Origin: Streptomyces sp. f51
GTDB lineage: Bacteria > Actinomycetota > Actinomycetes > Streptomycetales > Streptomycetaceae
Reading direction: 5' to 3'
DNA: 64,000 nucleotides
Assembly (NCBI RefSeq): GCF_037940415.1
Contig: NZ_CP149798.1
Location: 7,597,001 to 7,661,000 of the forward strand
Shown here: positions 1 to 8,491 of the stretch, piece after piece
Position numbering within the stretch: position 1 is the first letter of the stretch
Layout of the letters: every line of letters begins with the position of its first letter
Translations under genes and position numbers: made by a program
The notes under the pieces: generated by a model
Seen by the model: the letters and a program-made list of their open reading frames with translations, nothing else
What the model was told of the DNA's origin: nothing
Databases searched by the model: none

Positions 1-269
1 GGCCGGGCCGCCGTCCCCGTATGCACGGGCGCCCCCCGGCTGCGCGGGCCTGTCCCCGTACCGCGGCCGGCCTGTCCCCGTACCGCAGTTGGGCCGTTCC
101 CGTACCGCGGCCGGCCCGCCGCCCCCGTGTGCGCGGGTGCCCCGTCCCGCCCGCACGGGCCCGTCCCGGCCGCACGGGTCCGCCCCCGGCCGCCGCCTGG
201 TCGTCCCCGGCCGCGCGGCCGGCCGTCCTCGTGCCGGGTGCGGGAGCAAGCAGGGTTTCCGGTTTCCCA
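1..269. other. Left-edge non-coding stretch with repeated GTACCGCGGCCGG-like segments
   Basis: No convincing gene is visible. Positions 40-120 carry several near copies of a CCCGTACCGC(GGCCGG) segment, and the rest is GC-rich spacer. Open frames here continue into the SARP gene only as upstream extensions without a plausible ribosome binding site. Confidence 0.5.
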
Positions 270-298
270 TTGACATACCGCGCGTGCTGTTTTTTACT
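270..298 (+). promoter_or_regulatory. Putative sigma70-type promoter of the first SARP gene
   Basis: TTGACA (270-275) is followed after 17 bp by TTTACT (293-298), about 50 bp upstream of the GTG start at 350. The same core, TTGACATACCG then CTGTTTTTTA, recurs before the second SARP gene at 8423-8451, which supports a real and duplicated promoter. Confidence 0.65.
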
Positions 299-349
299 CG
301 GGGTGCAGTGGACGACACTGCGGAACTGCGTCAGAAACGGGGAGACGGC

Positions 350-1156
350 GTGGACATCGACGTACTGGGCACACTCGCCGTGCGGCACAACGGCGTGTCC
401 GTCACGCCCACCGCACCCAAGCCCCGCCAGGTCCTGGCCCTGCTGGCGCTGCGGGCCGGGCAGGTCGTCCCGGTGGGGGTGCTGGCCGAGGAACTGTGGG
501 GCGCCAGCCCGCCGCGCAGTGCCCGCGCCACCTTGCAGACCTACATCCTCCAGCTGCGCGAACTCATCTCCGCCGCCCTGGCCGGCGGCGCCCACAGCCC
601 CGCCGGCCGGCGCCGCCAGGCCAAGGACGTCCTGCTGACCGTCCCCGGCGGCTACCTCCTTCGGAACGGCGACGGCGTCAGCGACGTCCGCGAGTTCGAG
701 CGGCTCGCCGGCAGCGGCTACCGGGCCATGGACGCCGAGGACTACCCCCAGGCCGCCCGCCTGCTGCGCCAGGCCCTGGACCTGTGGACCGGGCCCGCGC
801 TGGCCGACGTCCACACCGGCCCCCAGCTGCGCACCGAGGCCAAACGGCTCGAGGAGAGCCGGCTGTGCGCCCTGGACCAGCGCGTCGAGGCCGACCTGCG
901 CCTGGGACGCCACCGCGAACTGCTCGCCGAACTCACCGTGCTGATCAGCCAGTACCCCATGCACGAGAGCCTGTGCGGCCAGTACATGCTCGCCCTCTAC
1001 CGCTCCGGCCGCCGCGGCGAGGCCCTGGACGCCTACCAGCGGCTGCGCGCCACCCTGGTGCGCGCCATGGGCCTGGAGCCCTCGCCCGCGCTCGCCAAGC
1101 TCCAGCGCTCCCTGCTGATGTCGGGCCCCAGAGCCTTCCGGCCCGCCCCGCCATGA
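350..1156 (+). CDS. SARP-family transcriptional activator (copy 1)
   Basis: This 268-residue protein has the Streptomyces antibiotic regulatory protein layout: an OmpR-like winged helix in roughly residues 1-100 (start VDIDVLGTL, then TAPKPRQVLALLAL, ELWG and TLQTYILQLREL), followed by a bacterial transcriptional activation domain (residues about 105-255). Such proteins bind 11-bp direct repeats near the -35 region and recruit RNA polymerase to biosynthetic promoters. The GTG at 350 is chosen because GGGGAGA lies just upstream and the sequence before it does not resemble a SARP. It is a close paralogue of the gene at 8492, including its promoter. No TTA codon was seen here, unlike in the paralogue. 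Target genes are not shown by the sequence; nearby SARP-type repeats are candidates. Confidence 0.9.
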   Translation: MDIDVLGTLAVRHNGVSVTPTAPKPRQVLALLALRAGQVVPVGVLAEELWGASPPRSARATLQTYILQLRELISAALAGGAHSPAGRRRQAKDVLLTVPGGYLLRNGDGVSDVREFERLAGSGYRAMDAEDYPQAARLLRQALDLWTGPALADVHTGPQLRTEAKRLEESRLCALDQRVEADLRLGRHRELLAELTVLISQYPMHESLCGQYMLALYRSGRRGEALDAYQRLRATLVRAMGLEPSPALAKLQRSLLMSGPRAFRPAPP

Positions 1157-1449
1157 GCACACCGGCGGCCCGCACCGGCTGACCCACCCCGCCCGCTCCC
1201 ACCCCGCCCGCTCCCGCCCTCCTGCTTTGCGCGGCCCGTCCCGCCGTGGGCGGGCCGGCCGCCCGCACCCGCGCCGCCCCGTTCCCGCCCGCCCTGCCCC
1301 ACCGGCTCGTCCTGCTTGTTGAGGGTGTTGGTGGCCGGCACGGGCTGATGCGATGCGCGGCACTGCCGCCCGTGTCGTTCCACCAGGAATCGAGCACCGC
1401 TCAGCTCTGGCCGTGCAGCGTTGATCACACCTGGAGGAGAGGAGCGCGC

Positions 1450-2394
1450 ATGCCGTCGCAGCGATGGCACTCCGCCCGGCACACCGTCCCGGTCGCGGCG
1501 CCCGCCGGCGTCGTCTACGGCCTGCTCGCCGACGCCCCCCGCTGGCCGCTCCTGCTGCCCTCCTGCGTCCACGCCGAACGCGTCGACTCCGACCGGGCCG
1601 GGGACAGCCTGCGGCTGTGGCAGCTGCACCACGGCCAGGTCCGCTCCGCGCTCGTGCGCCGCGCGCTGCACCCGCGCGAGCGCAGCATCGCGTTCGAACT
1701 GCGCGACCCCCTGCTGCCCGACGCCCCGGCCCGCGGCGGCTGGAACGTGTCACCCGGCCCCGCCGGCCACTGCCGGCTCACCCTGCACCAGGAACACCAC
1801 CCCGCCCCCGGACAGGCACCCGGGACCCTCGACACGCAGGTCCGCGCCGAACTCGCGGCCGTCGCCGAGGCCGCCGAACGCTGGGACCGCCTGGACGAAC
1901 TGCTGTTCTCCTTCGAGGACAGCGTCTACGTCTGCGGCTCCCCGGAGATCGTCTACGACTTCCTCTACCGCATCGCGGACTGGGCCGACCTCGTCCCCCA
2001 CGTCGAACACGCCGAGGTCACCGAGGACCGGCCCGGCGTGCAGAGCACCGTCCTGCACACCAGCGACCCCGACACCGGGGACACCGTTCTGTCCCGGGCC
2101 GTACGGCTGTGCTTCCCGGCCGCCGGACGGATCGTCGACAAGGCGACCGTGACCCCCGACCTCGTCGCCGCCCACTGCGGCGAGTGGTACCTGGAACCCG
2201 ACGCCCGCGGGGTACGGGTCGCCCGCACCCACCAGGTGATGCTCCGCGAGAGCGCCGTGCAGCGCGTTCTGGGCGCCGGGGCACTGCCCGTCGACGCCCG
2301 CCGCCACGTGCGCGAACAGCTGACACGCACCAGCACGCAGACCCTGACCCTGGCGCGCTGGCACGCCGAGAGCGCCCTGCGCCGCCTGAGATGA
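1450..2394 (+). CDS. Polyketide aromatase/cyclase, two SRPBCC domains
   Basis: The 314-residue product has two tandem START/SRPBCC-like halves. The first begins HTVPVAAPAGVVYGLLAD and the second SVYVCGSPEIVYDFLYRIADW, the arrangement of didomain aromatase/cyclases of type II PKS pathways (ActVII/TcmN-N type relatives). These fold poly-beta-ketone chains on an ACP and catalyse regiospecific cyclisation and aromatisation in the cytoplasm. GGAGGAGAGG lies just upstream of the ATG at 1450. The stop overlaps or closely precedes the next gene, so the two are probably cotranscribed. The puzzle is that no KS-alpha/KS-beta pair is present in the window, so either the minimal PKS lies outside or the protein acts on another acyl-ACP substrate. 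Confidence 0.85.
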   Translation: MPSQRWHSARHTVPVAAPAGVVYGLLADAPRWPLLLPSCVHAERVDSDRAGDSLRLWQLHHGQVRSALVRRALHPRERSIAFELRDPLLPDAPARGGWNVSPGPAGHCRLTLHQEHHPAPGQAPGTLDTQVRAELAAVAEAAERWDRLDELLFSFEDSVYVCGSPEIVYDFLYRIADWADLVPHVEHAEVTEDRPGVQSTVLHTSDPDTGDTVLSRAVRLCFPAAGRIVDKATVTPDLVAAHCGEWYLEPDARGVRVARTHQVMLRESAVQRVLGAGALPVDARRHVREQLTRTSTQTLTLARWHAESALRRLR

Positions 2395-2555
2395 GCCCAC
2401 CCGGCAACCCCCGCCCGACAGCCACGGCCACGGCCACGGCCCCGGCCACAGCCACAACTGCGGCGGCGGCCACCGGCGACCGTCCGGCCGCCGTGCGGCG
2501 GCCACGGCGGCGGCCGCCGCACAGCGGGCGCCCCACGACGAGGAGGAGATCGGCG

Positions 2556-4226
2556 ATGGCCCCCACCCGGCCGCACCGTCAGGCCGGGCGGCCCCCGGCA
2601 CCCCGGACACCCCTGGCCCAGGCCCCAGCTCCGGAACCGGACTTGACCCAGGCTCCGGCTCTGGCCCCTGACCAGGCTTCGGACTTGGCTCTGGCCTCGG
2701 CCCTGAGCCCGGCCCCGGACTTGGCCCTGGCCCCGGTCCCGGCCCCGGTCCCGGCCCCGGACCTGGCCCCGGCCTCGGACTTGACCCAGGCTCCAGCCTT
2801 GGTCCTGGCACCGGACCTGGCTTCGGACCTGGCCCCGGCCTCGGCTCTGGGCCTGGCACCAGACCCGGCCTTGACCCCGGTCCCGACCCCGGACTTCGCC
2901 TCGGTCCCCGACCCGGCCTTGACCCCTGCTCCGGCTCCGGCCTCGGTCCCGGACCTGGCCTCGGACCTGGCACCGAACCCGGCTTCGGCACCGGTTTCGG
3001 CCCCGGCCGGTGCGGCGCAGTACGCGGCGCGGCTGCAAGCACTGCTCGGCGACCCCCGCGATGCCCGCAACCCCTACGGCCGTGCCGCCCTGCGGGCCGC
3101 CGGGGCCGCGGGTGGCGCCGGTCTGCCCGCCCCGCCCGCGTTCCTGCCCGGCGCCGGCGACGTGCCGGGTGGCGCCGACGAGCTCGCCCGCGCCCTGCGC
3201 CCCCTCTTTCGCCGCGACCTGGCCCTGGCCCACGCCTGGAGCATCCGCCCGCTGCTCACCGCCCCGGTGCCCCACCCGGCGGCCGCCCTGCTCGGCCCGG
3301 CGGCGCTGCTCGCCGCGGCCGGCGGTGTCCTGCTCGGCGCGGCCCGCATCGTGGAGGGCCTGGGCCGCCACCAGACCGCCGCCCGGCAGTGGCGCCCGGT
3401 CCTGGCCACCGTCTTCGCCGACCTGCTGGCCTGCGAGAGCCTGACGGCCACGGCCCTGCGCACCTGCCCGCCGGCCGGCCAACCCTCCACCACGGAGGCG
3501 GAGTTGCTTGCCGCCGTCACCGGATACCTGGTGCCCCGGCTCGCCGTCGAACTCCTCGGCGATCTCGAACTGGTCCTGAACGAGTGCGGGTTCGACGCCC
3601 ACACCGTCGAACGGCGCACCCTGGCACGCCTGGTAGGGGACCGGGAGTTCGCCGGGGCCGGCCGGAGAGCCACCAACGCCGCTCAGGCCCGCATCGTCGA
3701 AGGGCTCGGCGCGTCCGGCGGCACCGGATGGGACGACGGCCCACGGCTCACGGCCCTGTTCCACGACACCGCCACCACCCTCGCCGCCACAGCGGGCACC
3801 ACAGCACCGGCCGGTGCCGGTGTCTGCCCGCCGCCCGGTGCCGACGATGACGACGCTGCCGCCGGCGCGCTCGCCCGCTTCGGGCGCCGGCTGGCCACCG
3901 AGCGGCGGGCACTGCGCACCGCCTGCGCGGCCCAAGCCGTGCACGACCCCGCCGACCCCGCGGCGCGCGCCCTGGCGGACCGTCAGGCCCTGCTGGTCCT
4001 GGCCACCGCGACGACAGCCGTACGGGAGGCGGCCGCCGCGGCAGGCCTGCCCTTCCTCGGCGACGCCGGCTGGACGCTGCCGGTGCTCGGGCGGATCACC
4101 GTACGGCTCGGCCTGCCGCTGCCCACCGCGATCCCGGACGCACAGCCGCGCCTGTGGCAGGAACTGGCCCGGCGCGCCGCCGACGGCGTGGACTGCGACC
4201 TGTACGCGACGAGGCCGGCATGGTGA
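2556..4226 (+). CDS. Acyl-CoA dehydrogenase-like protein, central domain apparently missing
   Basis: Start chosen at ATG 2556 because AGGAGGAG lies seven bases upstream; an alternative ATG at 2391 would overlap the previous stop (ATGA) but adds only low-complexity residues. The 556-residue protein has about 130 N-terminal residues of Pro/Ala/Asp repeats. A region then resembles actinobacterial acyl-CoA dehydrogenases: LLGDPRDARNPYGRAA, ALRPLFRRDLAL, and a C-terminal helical part with IVEGLGRHQTAARQW and FADLLACESL. Only some 34 residues separate the two helical parts, where the family normally has a central beta domain of roughly 100 residues contributing to FAD and acyl-CoA binding. It may therefore be non-catalytic or use a reduced fold. 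The family call is from recalled motifs and is moderate. Confidence 0.55.
   Translation: MAPTRPHRQAGRPPAPRTPLAQAPAPEPDLTQAPALAPDQASDLALASALSPAPDLALAPVPAPVPAPDLAPASDLTQAPALVLAPDLASDLAPASALGLAPDPALTPVPTPDFASVPDPALTPAPAPASVPDLASDLAPNPASAPVSAPAGAAQYAARLQALLGDPRDARNPYGRAALRAAGAAGGAGLPAPPAFLPGAGDVPGGADELARALRPLFRRDLALAHAWSIRPLLTAPVPHPAAALLGPAALLAAAGGVLLGAARIVEGLGRHQTAARQWRPVLATVFADLLACESLTATALRTCPPAGQPSTTEAELLAAVTGYLVPRLAVELLGDLELVLNECGFDAHTVERRTLARLVGDREFAGAGRRATNAAQARIVEGLGASGGTGWDDGPRLTALFHDTATTLAATAGTTAPAGAGVCPPPGADDDDAAAGALARFGRRLATERRALRTACAAQAVHDPADPAARALADRQALLVLATATTAVREAAAAAGLPFLGDAGWTLPVLGRITVRLGLPLPTAIPDAQPRLWQELARRAADGVDCDLYATRPAW
2620..3010 (+). repeat. Degenerate in-frame minisatellite encoding Pro/Ala/Asp/Leu-rich linker
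   Basis: Degenerate units such as CCGGACTTGGCCCTGG are repeated many times and translate to variations of APDLALAP. The array stays in frame inside the acyl-CoA-dehydrogenase-like gene and forms most of its N-terminal extension. Confidence 0.75.
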
Positions 4227-5314
4227 GCGACAGCGGGGCACCGTACGACCCCACACCCCCGCAGGACCGCGTACCGCCGTACGACCCCACGCCGCTCTAC
4301 GACCGGCAGGCACCGTACGACCGACGGGTGCCGCAGGGCCGCGTACCGCCGTACGACCCCACGCTGCCGTACGACCGGACGCCGCCCTACGAGCAACGGG
4401 CGCCGCAGGAAGGGCTGTTGCCGCAGGACCGGCCGGCAGCGTCCGCTCGGCCGGTGCCGCAGGACCGCGCACCGGCGTACAGCCTGCCGGCACCGCACGA
4501 CCTGCCGGCGCCGCAGGACCGTATCCCGGCATACGACGTGCCCGGTGGGCCGAGCGGCCGTGTTCCGGTGTTGCCGTCGTTTCCGGCGCCGTGTCATGTG
4601 GCCGGTCCCGACGGGCCGTGGGAGGAGGTGCAGGAGCGGGTCGAGGAGAGCGGGCGTGCGGTGGTGCACACCACCTGGGGCCAGTGGCTGACCCCGGCCC
4701 TGCTCGATCCGGGACTGCGCACCCTGCTGGGCCGTGACTGGCCCCGCTACCGGCAGCATCCGGCCCCGGCCGGACGGCTGATCCTCGCCGTGTCCCGGAC
4801 GGTCCTCAAGCACACGGCCGCCGCGGCCCTCCAGGTCCCCGCCGGCCGGCTCGACCTGGCCGTGCTGCCGGGCGGGCGGCCCGTGCTGCGGGGCCTGGGC
4901 GCGGACCTCCAGGTGAGCCTCACCCACACCGACGAGCTCATCGCGGTCGGCGTCAGCCGTACCGGGCCGATCGGCGTGGACGCCGAACCCGCGGCACGCC
5001 GGATCTCCTTCGAGGCACTGAGCGAGCACGTGTGCACCGCCGGGGAGGCCCGCCTGCTCGCCGCCCTGCCCGAGGAGGAACGCACCGGCGCGTTCCTGCG
5101 CCTGTGGACCCTCAAGGAGGCCTACGCCAAGGCGCTCGGGCACGGCATGCGGCGCCGGTTCTCGGCCATCGGCTTCGAGTGGAACGCGACCGGAACTCCC
5201 CGGCTGGCCGACGACACGGCGGGGGAGTGGGCCTTTGCCACCCATCTCGTCGATGAACGCTACCTGGTCAGCGAGGCGTACCACCCGGCACGCCGGGGTC
5301 CCGGGCCGCGGTGA
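4220..5314 (+). CDS. Sfp-type 4'-phosphopantetheinyl transferase with repetitive N-terminal extension (copy 1)
   Basis: The C-terminal 230 residues carry the Sfp signature: SLTHTDELIAVGVS, the GVDAE Mg2+-binding motif and LRLWTLKEAYAKALGHG. The protein would transfer the phosphopantetheine arm of CoA to carrier-domain serines of the cluster's ACP/PCP domains. The first about 115 residues are unusual: tandem Tyr-Asp-Pro/Arg motifs (YDPTPPQDRVPP, YDPTPLYDRQAP and similar) that are not part of the family fold. The ATG at 4220 overlaps the preceding stop, indicating translational coupling. A second PPTase sits at 10704, so the cluster has two, perhaps with different carrier specificity. The alternative GTG at 4223 is equally coupled. 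Confidence 0.88.
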   Translation: MVSDSGAPYDPTPPQDRVPPYDPTPLYDRQAPYDRRVPQGRVPPYDPTLPYDRTPPYEQRAPQEGLLPQDRPAASARPVPQDRAPAYSLPAPHDLPAPQDRIPAYDVPGGPSGRVPVLPSFPAPCHVAGPDGPWEEVQERVEESGRAVVHTTWGQWLTPALLDPGLRTLLGRDWPRYRQHPAPAGRLILAVSRTVLKHTAAAALQVPAGRLDLAVLPGGRPVLRGLGADLQVSLTHTDELIAVGVSRTGPIGVDAEPAARRISFEALSEHVCTAGEARLLAALPEEERTGAFLRLWTLKEAYAKALGHGMRRRFSAIGFEWNATGTPRLADDTAGEWAFATHLVDERYLVSEAYHPARRGPGPR

Positions 5315-5435
5315 GCGGACGGGCCGGGTGGGGGCCGCGGACCCGCGGCCCGGCCGTGCAGAAACGATTCGAAAAGGAGGTCGGGGTGATCGGCGGACTC
5401 TGCTGCGGCAAGCCGTCCGGCACCCCGGGGGGTGG

Positions 5436-7748
5436 ATGAGGAGTCATCACTGGCACGACGGCGCCGTTCTCGCCGTCGTGCACGAACCGCCGGGCACCCA
5501 CGACGGTGCACCGCTGGTCCTCGAACTGTGCGGACCGGCCCGCACCGACGCCGAGGCGGTCGCCGCCCGCGTCGCGAGAAGCCACCGCGCCTACGACGTC
5601 GAACTCGACGACACCCCCAACCCACCCGACACCCCCGGCCAGTTCGGCACACCCGAGGTCCCCAGCCCGTCCGGGGCCCCCGGCACCCCCGACGCCCCCG
5701 GCGTTTCCGGTACCCCCGACGCCCCCGGCGTTTCCGGCACGCCCGGCACCCCCGACGCTTTCGGCACGCCCGGCACGCCCGGCGTATCCGTTGCATCCGG
5801 CGTGCCCGGCCTGCCCGGTGCTTCCGGTGCTTCCGGCGGTGTGCCGGAGCCCGGGGGGCGGGGGCGTCATGTCCTGCGGCTGACTCCCCTCGCCCCGGGC
5901 ACCCCGGGCACCCCGGCCGGTCCGGGGGGTGGGGGTTCGCCGTTGTCCGGGGATCTGCTGGCCGATCTGCTGGCGCCGCTGGTCGCGGGCACCGTCGCGG
6001 TCGGCGGGCACCAGCGGGCGCTGCTGGAGGCGGCGCTCGGCGCCAGGGGCGGCCCCGGACGCCTCGTGGAGCAGATCCACTGGGACTGGACCGGCCCGCT
6101 GGACCTCACCCGCTTCACCGCCTCCTGGCAGTCCGTCGCCGAGCGGGAGGCGGTGCTGCGCGCGTCCTTCGACTGGACCGGCACCCCCCGCCTGGTGCTC
6201 CACGACCGTGCGGCCGTCGAGGTCGTGCACCACCCGCACACCGGCGGCGGCTGGGAGGAACTGCTGCGCCGCGAGCGCGAGCGCGGCTTCGAGCTGTACC
6301 GGCCGGGCCTGCTGCGGGTGTCCCTGCTCCAGGGGCCGCCGCCGGATCCGGCCGGCCCCGCCGGCACGGCGCCCACCCGGCTGCTGGTGACCTACCACCG
6401 GGCCCTGCTCGACGAGCGCGGGGCCCGGCTGCTGGTGCGCCAGTTCTACCGTTCCTACCTCGCCGGCGGCGTGCTGCCCGGCGCGGACCGGCGGCCCGAC
6501 ATCCGCGACCAGGCGTCCTGGCTGGCCCGCCAGGACCCGGCCGGCGCACGGGAGTTCTGGACCGCCGCCGCACCGCCCGCCCGTGCCGCCGTCAGCCCCG
6601 CCCGCCCCGCGCCGCTGCTCCTGCACGCCGCGGGGACGGGCCGGATCCAGCGCCGGCTCGGCCCGGCGCAGAGCGCCCGGCTGCGGTCCTGGGCCGCGAG
6701 CCGCGGCGCGGGGGAGAGCAGCGCCCTGCACTTGGTGTGGGCGCTGCTGCTGTACCGGGCGGCCGGGACGACGGGGCCGCTGCCGGTGGCCTTCGGCGTG
6801 CACCTGTCGGGACGGGACCTGCCGCTGCGCTCCGCCGCCGGGGTGCCCGGACTGCTGGGCGACGCACTGCCGATGACCGTCACCGTCGAGGCGTCCGCCC
6901 CGCTGGCGGACCTGCTGCTACGGGTGCGGGACGCGGCCCTTGACCTGACCGCCTACGCCTGGGTGAGCGGCGAGCGGGTGCGGGAGTGGAGCGGACGCGC
7001 CCCGGGCTCCCGCCTCACCGAGACGGCCGTCCGCTTCGACACCCATCCCGGCCTGCCCCAGAACCTGCGCCTCCAGCTCGCCGCGCAGGGCATCGGGGTG
7101 GGCGCCCCGCAGAGCGCCCAGGGCGCCACCACCGTGCCCCTCACCCTCCTCGCGCACCACGACACCCAGGACGCCCTCGTGCTGGACGCCCTCTACGACC
7201 GCTCCAGATTCACCGACACCGACGCCTCCAGCACCCTCGCGCAGGCCGTGCAGCTGCTGCACGGCCTGCCCGGCCGCCCGCACGAGCCGGCCACCGTCGC
7301 CGACGCCCTGGACCTGCTGGACAGCGCACAGGTCCCCGCCATCGCACCGCCCCCGCCGCCCGCCGCCGGCCCCACGCTCGCGGTGCTGCGGGCCGGGGAC
7401 CCCGAGGCGGACCTCGTCTGCCTGGTCACCGTCCCCGGCGTCACCCCCGGCACCTACAACGCGTTCCTGCGCCAGTACGAGGGACCCGAACGCATCGTGT
7501 CGCTGACCGCCACCGCCGCGCAGGAGCGGATGCCCCCCGACGCCCTGCCGGAACTGCTCGGCGACGGAGGACGGCTGACCGTGTGCGGCGCCGGACCGGC
7601 CGGCCCCGCCGCCCACGAGATCGCCCGCGGCGCGGCACACCTGCTGCGCCGTCCGCCGGCCGTGGTCATGACCGGGCTCGGCGGCGCCGCGGAGAGCGCG
7701 CACGCACTGTCCCGGGCCCTGCTGGCGATCCGCACCCGCAGCACCTGA
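5436..7748 (+). CDS. Stand-alone condensation-like/thioesterase-like protein with HRxxxDE motif (copy 1)
   Basis: This 770-residue protein aligns in pattern with NRPS condensation domains from about residue 180 to 610 (EQIHWDWTGPLDLTRFTASW, EREAVLRASFDW, ERGFELYRPGLLRVSLL). The catalytic HHxxxDG region reads H321-R322-ALL-D326-E327, so the second histidine, the usual catalytic base, is arginine and the glycine is glutamate. The last 130 residues resemble a thioesterase but lack a GxSxG serine (VCGAGPAGPAAHE). An in-frame repeat of GTPDAPGVS type lies near residues 60-130. Loss of the histidine resembles X-domains of glycopeptide NRPSs (HRxxxDD), which recruit P450s. A scaffold or recruitment role is an inference. 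A paralogue is encoded at 19063. Confidence 0.75.
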   Translation: MRSHHWHDGAVLAVVHEPPGTHDGAPLVLELCGPARTDAEAVAARVARSHRAYDVELDDTPNPPDTPGQFGTPEVPSPSGAPGTPDAPGVSGTPDAPGVSGTPGTPDAFGTPGTPGVSVASGVPGLPGASGASGGVPEPGGRGRHVLRLTPLAPGTPGTPAGPGGGGSPLSGDLLADLLAPLVAGTVAVGGHQRALLEAALGARGGPGRLVEQIHWDWTGPLDLTRFTASWQSVAEREAVLRASFDWTGTPRLVLHDRAAVEVVHHPHTGGGWEELLRRERERGFELYRPGLLRVSLLQGPPPDPAGPAGTAPTRLLVTYHRALLDERGARLLVRQFYRSYLAGGVLPGADRRPDIRDQASWLARQDPAGAREFWTAAAPPARAAVSPARPAPLLLHAAGTGRIQRRLGPAQSARLRSWAASRGAGESSALHLVWALLLYRAAGTTGPLPVAFGVHLSGRDLPLRSAAGVPGLLGDALPMTVTVEASAPLADLLLRVRDAALDLTAYAWVSGERVREWSGRAPGSRLTETAVRFDTHPGLPQNLRLQLAAQGIGVGAPQSAQGATTVPLTLLAHHDTQDALVLDALYDRSRFTDTDASSTLAQAVQLLHGLPGRPHEPATVADALDLLDSAQVPAIAPPPPPAAGPTLAVLRAGDPEADLVCLVTVPGVTPGTYNAFLRQYEGPERIVSLTATAAQERMPPDALPELLGDGGRLTVCGAGPAGPAAHEIARGAAHLLRRPPAVVMTGLGGAAESAHALSRALLAIRTRST
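5682..5830 (+). repeat. In-frame repeat encoding GTPDAPGVS-type units
   Basis: Units of about 27 bp and 9 bp built around GGCACCCCCGACGCC and CCCGGCGTTTCC are repeated in tandem inside the condensation-like gene, giving a Gly/Pro/Thr/Ser-rich linker between its N-terminal segment and the condensation-like core. Confidence 0.7.
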
Positions 7749-7981
7749 CCACCACCCGCACCCCCAGGGGCGCCCGGGCCGCGCGGACGGCCCGGGCCAC
7801 CCGCCTCATCGGGCTCACCCCTCTCCGCCCGGCCCGCCCGAACCACCCCAGCCACTCGAACAGTTCGGGCCGCCCGCGCCGCCCGCGCCGCCCGCGCCGT
7901 CCGGAGGCGTCCGGCCGTCCAGCGGGCCGAGAGCGTTTCTTGAGCGGCCTGGCCGAGGGTGGCGCCCAAAGAGGAGGCGTC

Positions 7982-8179
7982 ATGGGTGACACGAACCCCG
8001 GCCGGCCGGCCCTGCGCGTCGAGCGGGGCACCGCGACCGAGGAGGAACTGGCCGCGCTGACCGTCGTACTGCTGGCCCTGCGCGCCCGGCCCGCCCGCGA
8101 GCGGACACCGGCCCCGCCGGCCGGCGGCCCCCGCTGGTGGCTGCGCGACGGCCGCCGCGCAGTGCACGGCCGGCGCTGA
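7982..8179 (+). CDS. Acyl-CoA carboxylase epsilon-subunit-like small protein
   Basis: A 65-residue product with the pattern LRVERGTATEEELAALTVVLLAL followed by a Pro/Arg-rich segment and PRWWLRDGRR, as in small epsilon subunits (AccE/PccE-like) of actinobacterial acyl-CoA carboxylases. These stabilise the beta subunit and stimulate production of malonyl- or methylmalonyl-CoA extender units. GAGGAGG lies just upstream of the ATG. No alpha or beta subunit is encoded in the window, so it would have to act with subunits encoded elsewhere. The family is short and weakly conserved, so the call is moderately confident. Confidence 0.65.
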   Translation: MGDTNPGRPALRVERGTATEEELAALTVVLLALRARPARERTPAPPAGGPRWWLRDGRRAVHGRR

Positions 8180-8202
8180 GACGACCGCCCGGCACACAAC
8201 GA

Positions 8203-8222
8203 GAAGACCTACCGGTCTGTTT
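8203..8222. promoter_or_regulatory. Inverted repeat AGACC-TACC-GGTCT, operator candidate
   Basis: The palindrome AGACC (8205-8209) TACC GGTCT (8214-8218) sits in GAAGACCTACCGGTCTGTTT, between the AccE-like gene and the second SARP. The shape recalls TetR-type and gamma-butyrolactone-receptor operators. This resemblance is by eye only, and no such receptor gene is in the window. Confidence 0.35.
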
Positions 8223-8370
8223 GAGGAGAGGTCAGGCACGGATTCCGGTCTACTCTCCCCGGGCCCGCACCCCCGGACCCGGGGGTGCATACCGGCCCGC
8301 AGGGGTGCGTACGGGACGCGAACACGGCCGCTTTCCCGGGGGAGTTGCATGTCAGCGGCCGTCATCGAGG

Positions 8371-8403
8371 ACCGCTGCACAGCCGCTGGAACACTCCTGG
8401 AAA
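8371..8403 (+). promoter_or_regulatory. Three 11-bp direct repeats, SARP-box candidate
   Basis: ACCGCTGCACA, GCCGCTGGAAC and ACTCCTGGAAA follow each other with exact 11-bp spacing, ending 20 bp before the -35 of the second SARP gene. Phased 11-bp repeats are the hallmark of SARP binding, so this gene may be controlled by another SARP of the cluster. Confidence 0.55.
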
Positions 8404-8422
8404 CAGGGCGATCGGTCTCGTA

Positions 8423-8451
8423 TTGACATACCGCCTGCGCTGTTTTTTAAT
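8423..8451 (+). promoter_or_regulatory. Putative sigma70-type promoter of the second SARP gene
   Basis: TTGACA (8423-8428), 17-bp spacer, TTTAAT (8446-8451). It is nearly identical over the core to the promoter at 270-298 of the first SARP gene. Confidence 0.7.
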
Positions 8452-8491
8452 CGTCGGAGTGTCAGCAGCGCACGGGGACAGGGGAGACGGC

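Noticed and set aside
2391..2555. Earlier start for the acyl-CoA-dehydrogenase-like gene at ATG 2391
   Set aside because: It overlaps the previous stop, but a strong AGGAGGAG lies seven bases before ATG 2556 and the extra residues are low complexity. It is kept only as an alternative.
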